NCBI RefSeq assembly: GCF_003205495.1
Contig: NZ_QJRX01000006.1
Coordinates: forward strand, 289,158 to 353,157
Direction: 5' to 3'
DNA length: 64,000 nt
DNA from: Aquipseudomonas alcaligenes
GTDB lineage: Bacteria > Pseudomonadota > Gammaproteobacteria > Pseudomonadales > Pseudomonadaceae
The position numbers were made by a program, and so were the translations under genes. Under the pieces are notes generated by a model. It saw only the letters and a program-made list of their open reading frames with translations. It had not been told where the DNA came from and searched no databases. Of the stretch, positions 34,260-41,879 are shown piece by piece (the first letter of the stretch is position 1; the number at the start of each line of letters is the position of its first letter).

Positions 34260-34756
34260 CAGTTGCCTTCTTCTTGGTTCAGCGCGCGCACCCGATAGCT
34301 GAGCTGCGGTGCGGCGAGGGTAAAGTCCAGTGCGGAACGGTAGCGGATTCGCCAGTCCGGGTTAAGCCGGCGCTGACCATCGGCGTCGCGCTGCCAGCTG
34401 TCCTCGGGGTAGGCCGCCAGTGCGTCATCGGCGGTCAGGGAGAACAACAGGGCGGCGAACAGCTCGCGGGCCTCGGCATTGGGTGGCAGCAGGCCGTCGT
34501 TGCGCCACTCGCCGTGCTCCAGCAGCTGGCGCGCCAGCGGCACGCCGAGCGGATCGAACAACGACCAGCGCAGCGCTTGGCCTTCGGCCTGGATCACCAG
34601 CAGCCAGTCGCGTTGCTCGGTGTTTTGCGTGCGTTCGATCTGCAGACTGATGGGCAGCCCGGCGGTCAGTTCGGGGCTGCTCGCCGGTACGGGTGTGTGC
34701 CCGGCGCAGGCGCCGAGCAGCAGGGTCAGGGCAAGCAGCAGGACACGGCTCAGCAC
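34259..34756 (-). CDS. DUF3261 lipoprotein of the aryl polyene operon (ApeN-like)
   Basis: Lipoprotein of 165 aa; the signal peptide ends in LGAC (Cys at residue 17). The body has LLVIQAEGQALRWSLFDPLGVPLARQ, the DUF3261 signature region seen in aryl polyene clusters. Likely to work with the LolA-like protein and the MMPL exporter in placing the pigment in the outer membrane. It overlaps the methyltransferase gene by seven bases. Confidence 0.8.
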   Translation of the reverse strand: MLSRVLLLALTLLLGACAGHTPVPASSPELTAGLPISLQIERTQNTEQRDWLLVIQAEGQALRWSLFDPLGVPLARQLLEHGEWRNDGLLPPNAEARELFAALLFSLTADDALAAYPEDSWQRDADGQRRLNPDWRIRYRSALDFTLAAPQLSYRVRALNQEEGN

Positions 34757-35463
34757 GGCTTGCGCGCCACCACATTGACCAGGGTTTCATCGCGCTGGCC
34801 GAACGGCTTGGCCTTCATGATGCCCCAGCGTTCGAGCAGGCCGAAGTCTCTGGAGCGGCTCCACCACAGGTAGGGGTAGGAGACGTTGCGCTCCTCGAAC
34901 TGGAAGCCCTGCGTGCGCAGCATGCCCAGATATTCCTCGGCACTCTTCTGCACGTGCATCGGGTGGCGGAACAGCCAGCGGATCACCCAGGTGTCGATGT
35001 AGAACTTGGTCGACTCGGCGAACAGCAGCAGGCCGCCCGGTTTCAGCACGCGCCAGAACTCGGCCAGGGCGCGCTCCTGCTCGACCAGATGGTGGAAGGT
35101 CTGGTGGCAGAACAGGATGTCGACGGACGCGTCGGGCAGCCGGATGCTGGCGCAATCGCTGGCGATCAGCTGCACGTCGAGACCCAGTTGCTCGGCCTCG
35201 GCGCGCGAGCAGTCGAGGCTGTGCGGGTCGGCATCCAGGCCGATCAGCCGCGCGGGGGCGAAGGCTTCCTGCAACAGGCGAAACGAGCGGCCCTGGCCGC
35301 AACCGGCGTCGAGCAGCACCGGCGCCTGCGGCAGCGGTGCATCGATCAGGCGCTTGAGGTCGTTGATCGCCACGCGCAGCACATGGTGCTGCCAGACGTG
35401 GCTCTGCAGGAACCAGAAGCCGAAGCGGGTTTCCTCGACGTAGGTGGCGGCGGCGCGTTCCAT
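34750..35463 (-). CDS. SAM-dependent methyltransferase (ApeB-like)
   Basis: Class I methyltransferase of 237 aa. The SAM-binding motif I is LLDAGCGQGRS (residues about 50-60), the acidic ribose-binding residue lies in LIGLDADP, and motif IV is around DILFCHQTFHHLV. Aryl polyene methyltransferases add a C-methyl or O-methyl group to the aryl head; which applies here cannot be read. The start at 35463 is preferred. The gene begins 15 bases after the halogenase stop. Confidence 0.82.
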   Translation of the reverse strand: MERAAATYVEETRFGFWFLQSHVWQHHVLRVAINDLKRLIDAPLPQAPVLLDAGCGQGRSFRLLQEAFAPARLIGLDADPHSLDCSRAEAEQLGLDVQLIASDCASIRLPDASVDILFCHQTFHHLVEQERALAEFWRVLKPGGLLLFAESTKFYIDTWVIRWLFRHPMHVQKSAEEYLGMLRTQGFQFEERNVSYPYLWWSRSRDFGLLERWGIMKAKPFGQRDETLVNVVARKPC

Positions 35464-35477
35464 TGCGGTGGCTGTCC

Positions 35478-36725
35478 TTAGCTCATGGCGCAGAGTTCGG
35501 CGAGCACGCCGAGGCGGCGCTTGGGCTCGGCGACATAGGGGTTCTTCTCGTCCCAGGCGTAGCCGGCGAGGATCGAGCAGATCATGCGGCGGATCTCCGG
35601 CTGGGCCTTCTCGTAGAAGATCACGTCCTGGAAGCTGCCATCGTACCAACCCTGCACATACACGCGGAACGTATCCACGCCGCGCTTGAGCGGGATGGCG
35701 AATTCGTTCTCCCAGTCCACCGTCTCACCGCCGAGCTGGCGATGCAGCAGGGCGGCGGCCATGCTCGCCGAGCGCATGGCGATGGTCACGCCGGAGCTGA
35801 ACACCGGGTCGAGGAACTCGGCGGCGTTGCCCAGCAGGGCGAAGCCCGGGCCGTGCAGGCTCTTGACGTTGGCCGAGTAGCCACCGATGGCGCGCGCCGG
35901 GGTGTCCCACACGGCGTTTTCCAAAACCTTGCTCAGCGAAGGTGTCTCGGCGACAAACTGCTTGAGGCAGGCGTCGAGGTCCTTGGGGTAGCCCTCGTAG
36001 TGCTCGGCAGCGCAGACCACGCCCAGCGAGCAGCGGCCATTGCTGAACGGAATGGTCCAGAACCACACGTCCCTGAGTTTCGGATGGGTGGTGATGAGGA
36101 TCTTCTCGCGGTCGAAGCCGCTGGCCGGGTCGATGCGGTCCTCGATATGGGTGAACACCGCCTGGCGGATAGGGAAGGACGACGGCGTGTCGAGGTCGAG
36201 CAGGCGCGGCAGCACGCGGCCGTAGCCACTGCCGTCGAGGACGAAGGCACACTCGACGTTGTATTCATGGCCATCGGCCAGGCGGCGCACCGACAGGCGC
36301 GGGCAGTCGCCGGCAAAGTCGGCGGCGAAGATCTCTTCCTCGTAGCGGATCTCCACGCCCTGCAGCTCGGCCTGGTCGGCCAGCAGCTTGTCGAAGTCGG
36401 CGCGGATCACCTGGTAAGTCGAGCCCTTGCCCTCGGTGAACTTGTCGCGGAAGTCGAACTCGGTGTAGCGCTCGCCCCAGGCGAAGGCCGCGCCGTGCTT
36501 GGTCTGGAAACCGGCGGCCTGCACCGCCTCGAGCATGCCGGCCTCCTCGACGAAGTCGAGGCAGTGCGACAGCAGGCTCTCGCCGATGGAAAAGCGCGGG
36601 AAGCGCTGGCGTTCCAGCACCAGCACGTCGTGGCCCTGGCGCTTGAGGATGGCGGCGGCGATGGCGCCGGAGGGGCCGGCACCGATGACGACGATCTGAC
36701 GTTGTTCGACTTCAGGAGACTTCAT
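35478..36725 (-). CDS. Flavin-dependent halogenase-like protein of the aryl polyene operon
   Basis: FAD-dependent enzyme of 415 aa. The dinucleotide motif GAGPSG (15-20) binds FAD. Three halogenase marks are visible: Lys76 in the QTKHGAAF stretch, where tryptophan halogenases have their catalytic Lys; WFWTIP at 221-226 (WxWxIP); and FLDPVFSSG at 304-312 (FxxPxxSxG). Xanthomonadins are brominated aryl polyenes, so ring halogenation is the obvious role. A flavin monooxygenase function cannot be excluded. It overlaps the antiporter gene by 14 bases. The halide and the carrier-bound or free substrate are unknown. Confidence 0.8.
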   Translation of the reverse strand: MKSPEVEQRQIVVIGAGPSGAIAAAILKRQGHDVLVLERQRFPRFSIGESLLSHCLDFVEEAGMLEAVQAAGFQTKHGAAFAWGERYTEFDFRDKFTEGKGSTYQVIRADFDKLLADQAELQGVEIRYEEEIFAADFAGDCPRLSVRRLADGHEYNVECAFVLDGSGYGRVLPRLLDLDTPSSFPIRQAVFTHIEDRIDPASGFDREKILITTHPKLRDVWFWTIPFSNGRCSLGVVCAAEHYEGYPKDLDACLKQFVAETPSLSKVLENAVWDTPARAIGGYSANVKSLHGPGFALLGNAAEFLDPVFSSGVTIAMRSASMAAALLHRQLGGETVDWENEFAIPLKRGVDTFRVYVQGWYDGSFQDVIFYEKAQPEIRRMICSILAGYAWDEKNPYVAEPKRRLGVLAELCAMS

Positions 36726-37860
36726 AGCGGCTTCGTGCCTCGTTGTTGTGAACATGCCGGCCGAGCAGCGCCGGCAACAGGGTGGAGAACAGGCTCATCA
36801 GCAGCAGGCCGAAGTAGATCAGCGAATCGATCAGCTGCAGCTGCAGGAGCAGGTTGAGGAAGACGATCTCGGTGAGGCCGCGGATGTTCAGCAGCAGACT
36901 CTCGCGCCACTTCACCCGCGCCGCGGCGCTCGGGTCGGCCCAGTGCAGACCGAGCCAGCTGCCGAGCACCTTGCTCAGCACCGGCAGCGCCAGCAGCATA
37001 GCGATGACCGCCCAGGAGGTGTCTTGACCTATGCCATGGAAGTCCACCCGCAGCACGCCGAAGGTCAGGATCAGCGGCACCGCCAGGCCGTTGATCAGCA
37101 GCTTCCACTGGCGCAGCGGCAGCGGCAGGACGAAGGGCTGGCGCAGCCAGGCCAGGCACAGCATGTAGGCGATGCCGAACACCAGGGCGTTGAGGCCCAG
37201 CTGCTGGAACAGCAGCATCAGGGCGAAGAACGGCAGGCTGTAGCACAGCGGGTGGCGCAGCTTGAGCAGGCGCAGCCCCAGCGGCAGGGCGGCGGCCAGC
37301 AGCGGCCACAGCAGGCTGGCCGGGTGGCTGCTGCCCTGGGCCAGGCCGAACAGGCTCCAGCACAGGAAGTCCATGAGGATCGCCGCGTGCAGCAGGCGCT
37401 TGGTGGCTTCCAGCGGGTAGCCGATGCTCTGCAGGAACAGGTAGAGCACCGGGATGGCGGTGATCGAGAACAGCAGGCCGATGCCCACCGCGCTCAACCA
37501 GCCGTGTTCGCCGGGCAGCAGCCAGAGCGAGCAGGCCAGGCCCGCCAGCATCGGCACCAGGAAGCTGGGCAGGGCGATCTTCACGCAGGCCGGGCTCAGG
37601 TCGAGGTCGATCACGTCGCTGAGGATGTAGCCCAGCAGCAGGGCGAAGCACAGGCCATAGGCCAGGTTCAGCCAGGTCGGCGCCAGCAGGTCGGCGGCGC
37701 TCAGCTGCCAGTGCGGTTCGACCCATACCAGTAGCAGGGCGGGAATGGCGATGGCGGCGACCAGCAGCTGGCCGACGATGGGGATCAGCCGGCGCCCGCC
37801 GACGATCGCCACCAGGGCATAGATCGCCAGGGCCAGCAGCCAGAATCCGAGCACGCTCAC
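36712..37860 (-). CDS. Kef/CPA2-like cation:proton antiporter membrane domain
   Basis: Polytopic membrane protein of 382 aa with about 11-12 hydrophobic helices and no C-terminal RCK/TrkA domain. FSITAIPVLYLF (131-142) followed by LLHAAILMDF with Asp164 resembles the ion-binding helices of Kef-type antiporters, where the acidic residue lies in a QD or DD pair; here it is MD. The GTG start at 37860 overlaps the MMPL gene stop (GTGA), and the end overlaps the halogenase start. It is not a standard member of aryl polyene clusters as I know them. The transported ion is unknown. Confidence 0.68.
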   Translation of the reverse strand: MSVLGFWLLALAIYALVAIVGGRRLIPIVGQLLVAAIAIPALLLVWVEPHWQLSAADLLAPTWLNLAYGLCFALLLGYILSDVIDLDLSPACVKIALPSFLVPMLAGLACSLWLLPGEHGWLSAVGIGLLFSITAIPVLYLFLQSIGYPLEATKRLLHAAILMDFLCWSLFGLAQGSSHPASLLWPLLAAALPLGLRLLKLRHPLCYSLPFFALMLLFQQLGLNALVFGIAYMLCLAWLRQPFVLPLPLRQWKLLINGLAVPLILTFGVLRVDFHGIGQDTSWAVIAMLLALPVLSKVLGSWLGLHWADPSAAARVKWRESLLLNIRGLTEIVFLNLLLQLQLIDSLIYFGLLLMSLFSTLLPALLGRHVHNNEARSRYEVS

Positions 37861-40184
37861 GCGGGTATCTCCTTGGCGGGCCGAGCGGCGGCCCAGGGTG
37901 AAAGCAGGAAACAGAACAGCAGGCCGAGGCTGATGGCCAGGCCGAAGTTGGCGATGGCCGGGGTCTGGCTGAGCAGCAGCAGGCCGAACGACAGCCAGGC
38001 GGTGAGCGCCGAGAGCAGGGTGCCGAGCAAGCTCACCGCGGGGCCGCCGATGTTCTCGCGCATCAGGATGGCGTAGTCGACGCCGATGGCGGTGATCAGC
38101 AGCAGGCCGAACAGGCTGAACAGGGTCAGCGGCTGGCCCAGCCAGCCCAGGCAGGCCAGTGCCGCCAGGGCCGAGAGCAGCGGCAGGCAGATCACCCGCA
38201 GTGCGCCGCCGAGGCCGAAGGGCAGGCACAGCAGCAGGAGGATGGCGGCGCTGGACAGCAGTTTCAGTTGGGCGGCGCTGAGCTGGGTGGCGGCGAACAG
38301 ACCGTTCAGCTCGCCGAGGCGATCGACCAGCTGCACGCCCTCCAGTCCGGCGGTAGCCTGCTGCAGCAGCGCCGTGTCGTTCAGGCCCTGCAGGCTGACG
38401 ATACCGGCTACTCCACTCTCACTACGGCCCAGCCACAGCGGCCGCCAGGCTTCGCCCAGCGGGCCGGCCAGGGCCTGCTCCAGGCCCGGCTGCGGCGCGT
38501 GCAGCAACCCGTCCAGCTCGGCGCGCAGTGCGGCTTCCGGCAGGCCCAGGTCGAGCAGCGGTTGCCAGTGCTGCGGCAGCTGCTGCAGCGCGGCACGCAG
38601 CGGTGCCAGCTCGCTGTCCGGCGCACTGAGCTGGCTAAGGGCGCGATATCCTCGCAGCTGGCCGGCGGCGATGGCAGCGTCCAGACGTTCACTGAGTTCG
38701 GCCTGGCGTTGCAGCAGCTGTTGCTCGTCGGCGCCGCGCACCAGGAAGAACTGGCTGGTGGGCTGCTGCCCGGTGAGTGCGGCGATGCGTTTGGCCTCGG
38801 CCATCAGCTGCGGTTCCTGGCCCAGCCACTGGCGCAGGTCGTTCTGCGGCGTCAGCTGCCACAGGCCGCCGGCGCAGAAGGCCAGCAGGGCGAGCAGCCA
38901 GGGCCAGCTGCCGGTGCGCGCCAGCAGATGTTCGCGGCGCTGCACCAGGCGCTCGGCGGCGTGGCGCAGGCCACTAGGTGGTTTCAAGCGCAGATTGTTC
39001 AGCCAGGCCGGCAGCAGGCACACCGAGCACAGGTAGGCGCCGATCAGCCCGGCGGCGGAGAACAGGGCGATCTGGGTCAGCGCCGGGAAGGGGGTGAAGG
39101 CCAGCGCCACATAGCCGGCCAGGTTGGTGCCCAGGCTCAGGCTCAATCCCGGCAGGGTCTGGCGCAGGGCGGCCCAGCTCGACCACTGGCCATCGCCCCA
39201 GCTCTTGCTCAGGTAGTGCTGCGGGTAGTCGGCCGCGACGCCGACCAGGCTGGCACCGAGCACCAGGGTCAGCGCGTTGATCTGGCCGAACACCAGCACG
39301 CAGGCGGTGCAGCCGGCCAGCAGCGCCACGCCCATGGGCAGCAGGCTGACCAGTATGCGCGGACGGCGGAAGGCCAGCAGCAACAGCAGCAGGGTGCCGA
39401 GGGTGGCGCCGCCGCCGATCAGGGCGATCTCGCGGGTGGCCTTGGCCTGGCCGGCCGCCGCGTGCAGCGCACCACCGGCCGCCAGCAATTGCCCGCCTTG
39501 GCTCTCGACCTGCTGGCGCAGCTCGGCGACAGCGGCGGCGATCTGCGGCGGCGCCTGCATATCGAAGGCATCGCCACGGGTGCGCAGGCGCAGCAGCGCC
39601 CAGGTGGTGGACCCGTCCTGCAGCAGCAGCGCGCCGCTGCCGAGGTCGGCCTGGATGCGGCTGCCAGGGTTGAGCGTCTGCTGGGCGCGCAGGCCCAGGC
39701 CGAGCCAGTCCTGCTCGGTGGGCAGCAGGCCGAAGCCGGCGAAGGTGTCGAACAGCTGCTGGGCGCGCTGCTGGATAAAGGCATCCGGCTGCTCGATCAG
39801 CAACTGGCGGTCGGCCGGCGCCAGCAGGGCCAGGCGGCTGTTGAGTAACTGCGCGCGCAGCGGTGCGAGATCGGCCTGCAGGCTCCACTGCACCTTGTCG
39901 AAGCGCCCGCTGGCCTGCCACTGCTCGGCGGCGCCGCGTACCAGCTCGATGGCGCGTTCGCGCTGCGGGTGACCGATCAGGATCAGCAACTCGCGCGATA
40001 GCGGCTCCTGCATGCGCTGCTCGGCCTGCTGCACCAGCTCGTCGCCGGCGCCCTTGGGCAACAATGCGAGCATGCTGGCCTGCACCGGCGGGCCGTTGCG
40101 CCACTGCCAGGCGGCCAGCGCCAGCAGGGCCAGGAGCAGGGCGCCGAACAGGCGCGGCAGGCTTTTCTGCAGGCTAGGGGACAA
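37857..40184 (-). CDS. MMPL/RND-type exporter (ApeM-like)
   Basis: Inner-membrane exporter of 775 aa with the MMPL layout: one N-terminal helix, a large periplasmic domain (about 35-245), five helices (from about 250), a second periplasmic domain, and a final helix bundle with GVDYAILM. An early helix block contains GVAADYPQHYLSKS, the DY-type signature of this family. It is expected to move the lipid-linked aryl polyene across the inner membrane. The start appears to be TTG at 40184, overlapping the LolA-like gene by 11 bases. Confidence 0.82.
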   Translation of the reverse strand: MSPSLQKSLPRLFGALLLALLALAAWQWRNGPPVQASMLALLPKGAGDELVQQAEQRMQEPLSRELLILIGHPQRERAIELVRGAAEQWQASGRFDKVQWSLQADLAPLRAQLLNSRLALLAPADRQLLIEQPDAFIQQRAQQLFDTFAGFGLLPTEQDWLGLGLRAQQTLNPGSRIQADLGSGALLLQDGSTTWALLRLRTRGDAFDMQAPPQIAAAVAELRQQVESQGGQLLAAGGALHAAAGQAKATREIALIGGGATLGTLLLLLLAFRRPRILVSLLPMGVALLAGCTACVLVFGQINALTLVLGASLVGVAADYPQHYLSKSWGDGQWSSWAALRQTLPGLSLSLGTNLAGYVALAFTPFPALTQIALFSAAGLIGAYLCSVCLLPAWLNNLRLKPPSGLRHAAERLVQRREHLLARTGSWPWLLALLAFCAGGLWQLTPQNDLRQWLGQEPQLMAEAKRIAALTGQQPTSQFFLVRGADEQQLLQRQAELSERLDAAIAAGQLRGYRALSQLSAPDSELAPLRAALQQLPQHWQPLLDLGLPEAALRAELDGLLHAPQPGLEQALAGPLGEAWRPLWLGRSESGVAGIVSLQGLNDTALLQQATAGLEGVQLVDRLGELNGLFAATQLSAAQLKLLSSAAILLLLCLPFGLGGALRVICLPLLSALAALACLGWLGQPLTLFSLFGLLLITAIGVDYAILMRENIGGPAVSLLGTLLSALTAWLSFGLLLLSQTPAIANFGLAISLGLLFCFLLSPWAAARPAKEIPA

Positions 40185-40776
40185 GGTCGGCGCGCTCCTG
40201 CGCGGTCAGGGCATCACCGGCCTGGCTCTGCGGCATCTTGAGGACGGTGCGGTCGCCCTGGGTCTCGATCAGTTCGATGCGCTCGACCAGCGCGCCGCCG
40301 TCGATGCGGATGGCGCTGAAGATCTGCTTGAGCAGCATGGAGTGTGGGGTGAGCTGGAGCTGCCAGGCGTCTTGCTCGCCTGTGAGTTGCAGATCGAAGT
40401 CACGCTCCAGGCCGCTGCGGTCGCCTTTGAGCACGGCGAGGAACAGGCGGCTCTGTTGGGCGGCGACGTCTTGGCCCGGCTGCTGTTGCCAGCCTTCGGC
40501 GGTGCGGCGGGCGATGCCGCTGTCGGCGATGCGGTAGTCCTGCTTGAGTGGCTTTTGCAGCAGCCAGAGCAGGCCGTGGTCGCGGGACAGGGTGAACTGG
40601 CCCTGGCTGGTCAGCGGGGTGGGGAGGGCACGCAGGTGCTTTTCCTGGATGAAGGGACCGCGCACAACCGTGGGTTTGGCCAGCTGGGCGCTGAGGTCGG
40701 ACAGGTCGAAGGCCTGGGCGTGTGGGGTGCTTATGCTCAGGAGCAGCAGGCTCGCGGCTTTGATTACTTGGCTAAT
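40174..40776 (-). CDS. LolA-like outer-membrane carrier protein (ApeL-like), 5' end disturbed
   Basis: Periplasmic LolA-like carrier. The mature domain begins FDLSDLSAQLAKPTVVRGPF, followed by FIQEKHLRALPTPLTSQGQF, as in aryl polyene LolA proteins. A good signal peptide (SQVIKAASLLLLSISTPHAQA) precedes it, but there is no ATG, GTG or TTG in place; the limit given uses an ATT at 40776. A frame without stops continues upstream through the whole 610-bp inserted element. It reaches a GTG at 41457 that overlaps the thioesterase stop and is probably the ancestral start; an ATG at 40878 is a third option. Expression and export may be impaired. Confidence 0.65.
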   Translation of the reverse strand: MSQVIKAASLLLLSISTPHAQAFDLSDLSAQLAKPTVVRGPFIQEKHLRALPTPLTSQGQFTLSRDHGLLWLLQKPLKQDYRIADSGIARRTAEGWQQQPGQDVAAQQSRLFLAVLKGDRSGLERDFDLQLTGEQDAWQLQLTPHSMLLKQIFSAIRIDGGALVERIELIETQGDRTVLKMPQSQAGDALTAQERADLVP

Positions 40777-40800
40777 TGTCGAGCTGGCTTTCGGGTTCGG

Positions 40801-41410
40801 GTTTCGCCCACCCGGGCGAGTTACTTTCTCTTTGCTCGTGCAAAGAGAAAGTAACCAAAGAGAAAGCACGCCCGGCATACGGGTCTCGCTGCGCTCGACT
40901 TCCCTCATTCCGTCACTCTTCCAGGGGCACGTCGCGAAGGGCCATCCCTGGCCCATCGCGCCTCTCGCGGCATCCATGCCGCTCAACCCCTTACAGAGCG
41001 ACTCCATTCGGCCTTCTGACGGGATCAGTCCCGGCCCCATCCTCTGTTGTGAGCGGGCAGACGCATGCTGGCTTGCGTTTTCGCATCCCTGCATCAGGCG
41101 CGCGGAAATCCCCGTCAGGAGGCCGAGTGGAGGTGTTGCGCAGGGGGACGAGCCGCAGGGATGCGGCGAGAGGCTTAAAGGGCCATGGATGGCCCTTGTA
41201 AGCCGGCCCCCGGAGTGGCACCGGAGGGAGGGAACCCCGCCGAAGGCGGGGCCGGATGTCGGGGTGCCCTTCTTTTTGGTTACTTTTTCTTGGGCAAACA
41301 AGAAAAAGTGACGCGCCCGAGGGGGCGCAACAAAAAGCGAAGAGCTACTGCGGTAGTTGGCTAGGCGATAGCGCAGCAAAGAGTCTGCAACTCGCCCGGC
41401 GGGGCGAAAC
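40801..41410. mobile_element. 610-bp element with 22-bp terminal inverted repeats, no transposase
   Basis: The ends 40801-40822 and 41389-41410 are inverted repeats that match at 20 of 22 positions (GTTTCGCCC...CCGGGCGAGTT form). Inside each end lies a hairpin: 40821-40854 (14-bp perfect arms) and 41279-41312 (14-bp arms, one mismatch). The middle shows no protein that I recognise; its open frames have no family features. It fills the gap between the thioesterase and LolA-like genes, where every other junction in the operon is an overlap. It looks like a non-autonomous interspersed element. No clear target-site duplication was found. Confidence 0.65.
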
Positions 41411-41453
41411 AGAGCGTTCATAAAACGCAGGAAACCAGCCGGGCTCAACAAGC

Positions 41454-41879
41454 TCACGCAATAGCCCTCTCCACGGCTTCCACAAACACCTTCGGCGACG
41501 CCAGCAGCATCTCGCGAGAAGCAATCTCTACCGCCACCTGCACACTGCTGCCGCGCGTCATCCGCTCACCCGTCGCCACATCGGTAATCAGGTAATTGAT
41601 CTTCAGCCGGTTCTCCCACTCCACCAGATCGGCGCGCACGCGGATGCGCTGACCGAACTGAGCGCCACGGATATAGCGCAGCTGCAGGTCGATTACCGGC
41701 CAGGCATAGCCCGCATCGCGCATCTGCCGGTAGTTATGCCCCAGCTTGTCGAGCAGCGCGCAGCGCGCCTCCTCGAAGTATTTGACGTAGTGGCCGTGCC
41801 AGACCACTTCCATCATGTCCACGTCGAAGAACGGCACGACCAGCTCGATCTCCGCCTGTAGCACGCCCTCCTTACGCAT
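41454..41879 (-). CDS. Thioesterase, 4HBT family (ApeK-like)
   Basis: Hot-dog thioesterase of 141 aa from the ATG at 41879. The motif DMMEVVWHGHYVKYFEEAR matches the 4-hydroxybenzoyl-CoA thioesterase family, with the catalytic Asp/Glu region near its start. In aryl polyene clusters it probably releases or edits acyl-ACP chains. The start overlaps the stop of the ammonia-lyase gene by eight bases. Confidence 0.82.
   Translation of the reverse strand: MRKEGVLQAEIELVVPFFDVDMMEVVWHGHYVKYFEEARCALLDKLGHNYRQMRDAGYAWPVIDLQLRYIRGAQFGQRIRVRADLVEWENRLKINYLITDVATGERMTRGSSVQVAVEIASREMLLASPKVFVEAVERAIA

Noticed and set aside
35478..36725. Geranylgeranyl-reductase-like or simple hydroxylase instead of halogenase
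   Set aside because: WxWxIP, the candidate catalytic Lys and FxxPxxSxG occur together, which favours a halogenase, though not proof.
40544..41311. Forward open frames of 140-255 codons in and beside the 610-bp element
   Set aside because: They run from antisense LolA-like sequence into the element, have no recognisable domains and are unlikely to be real genes.
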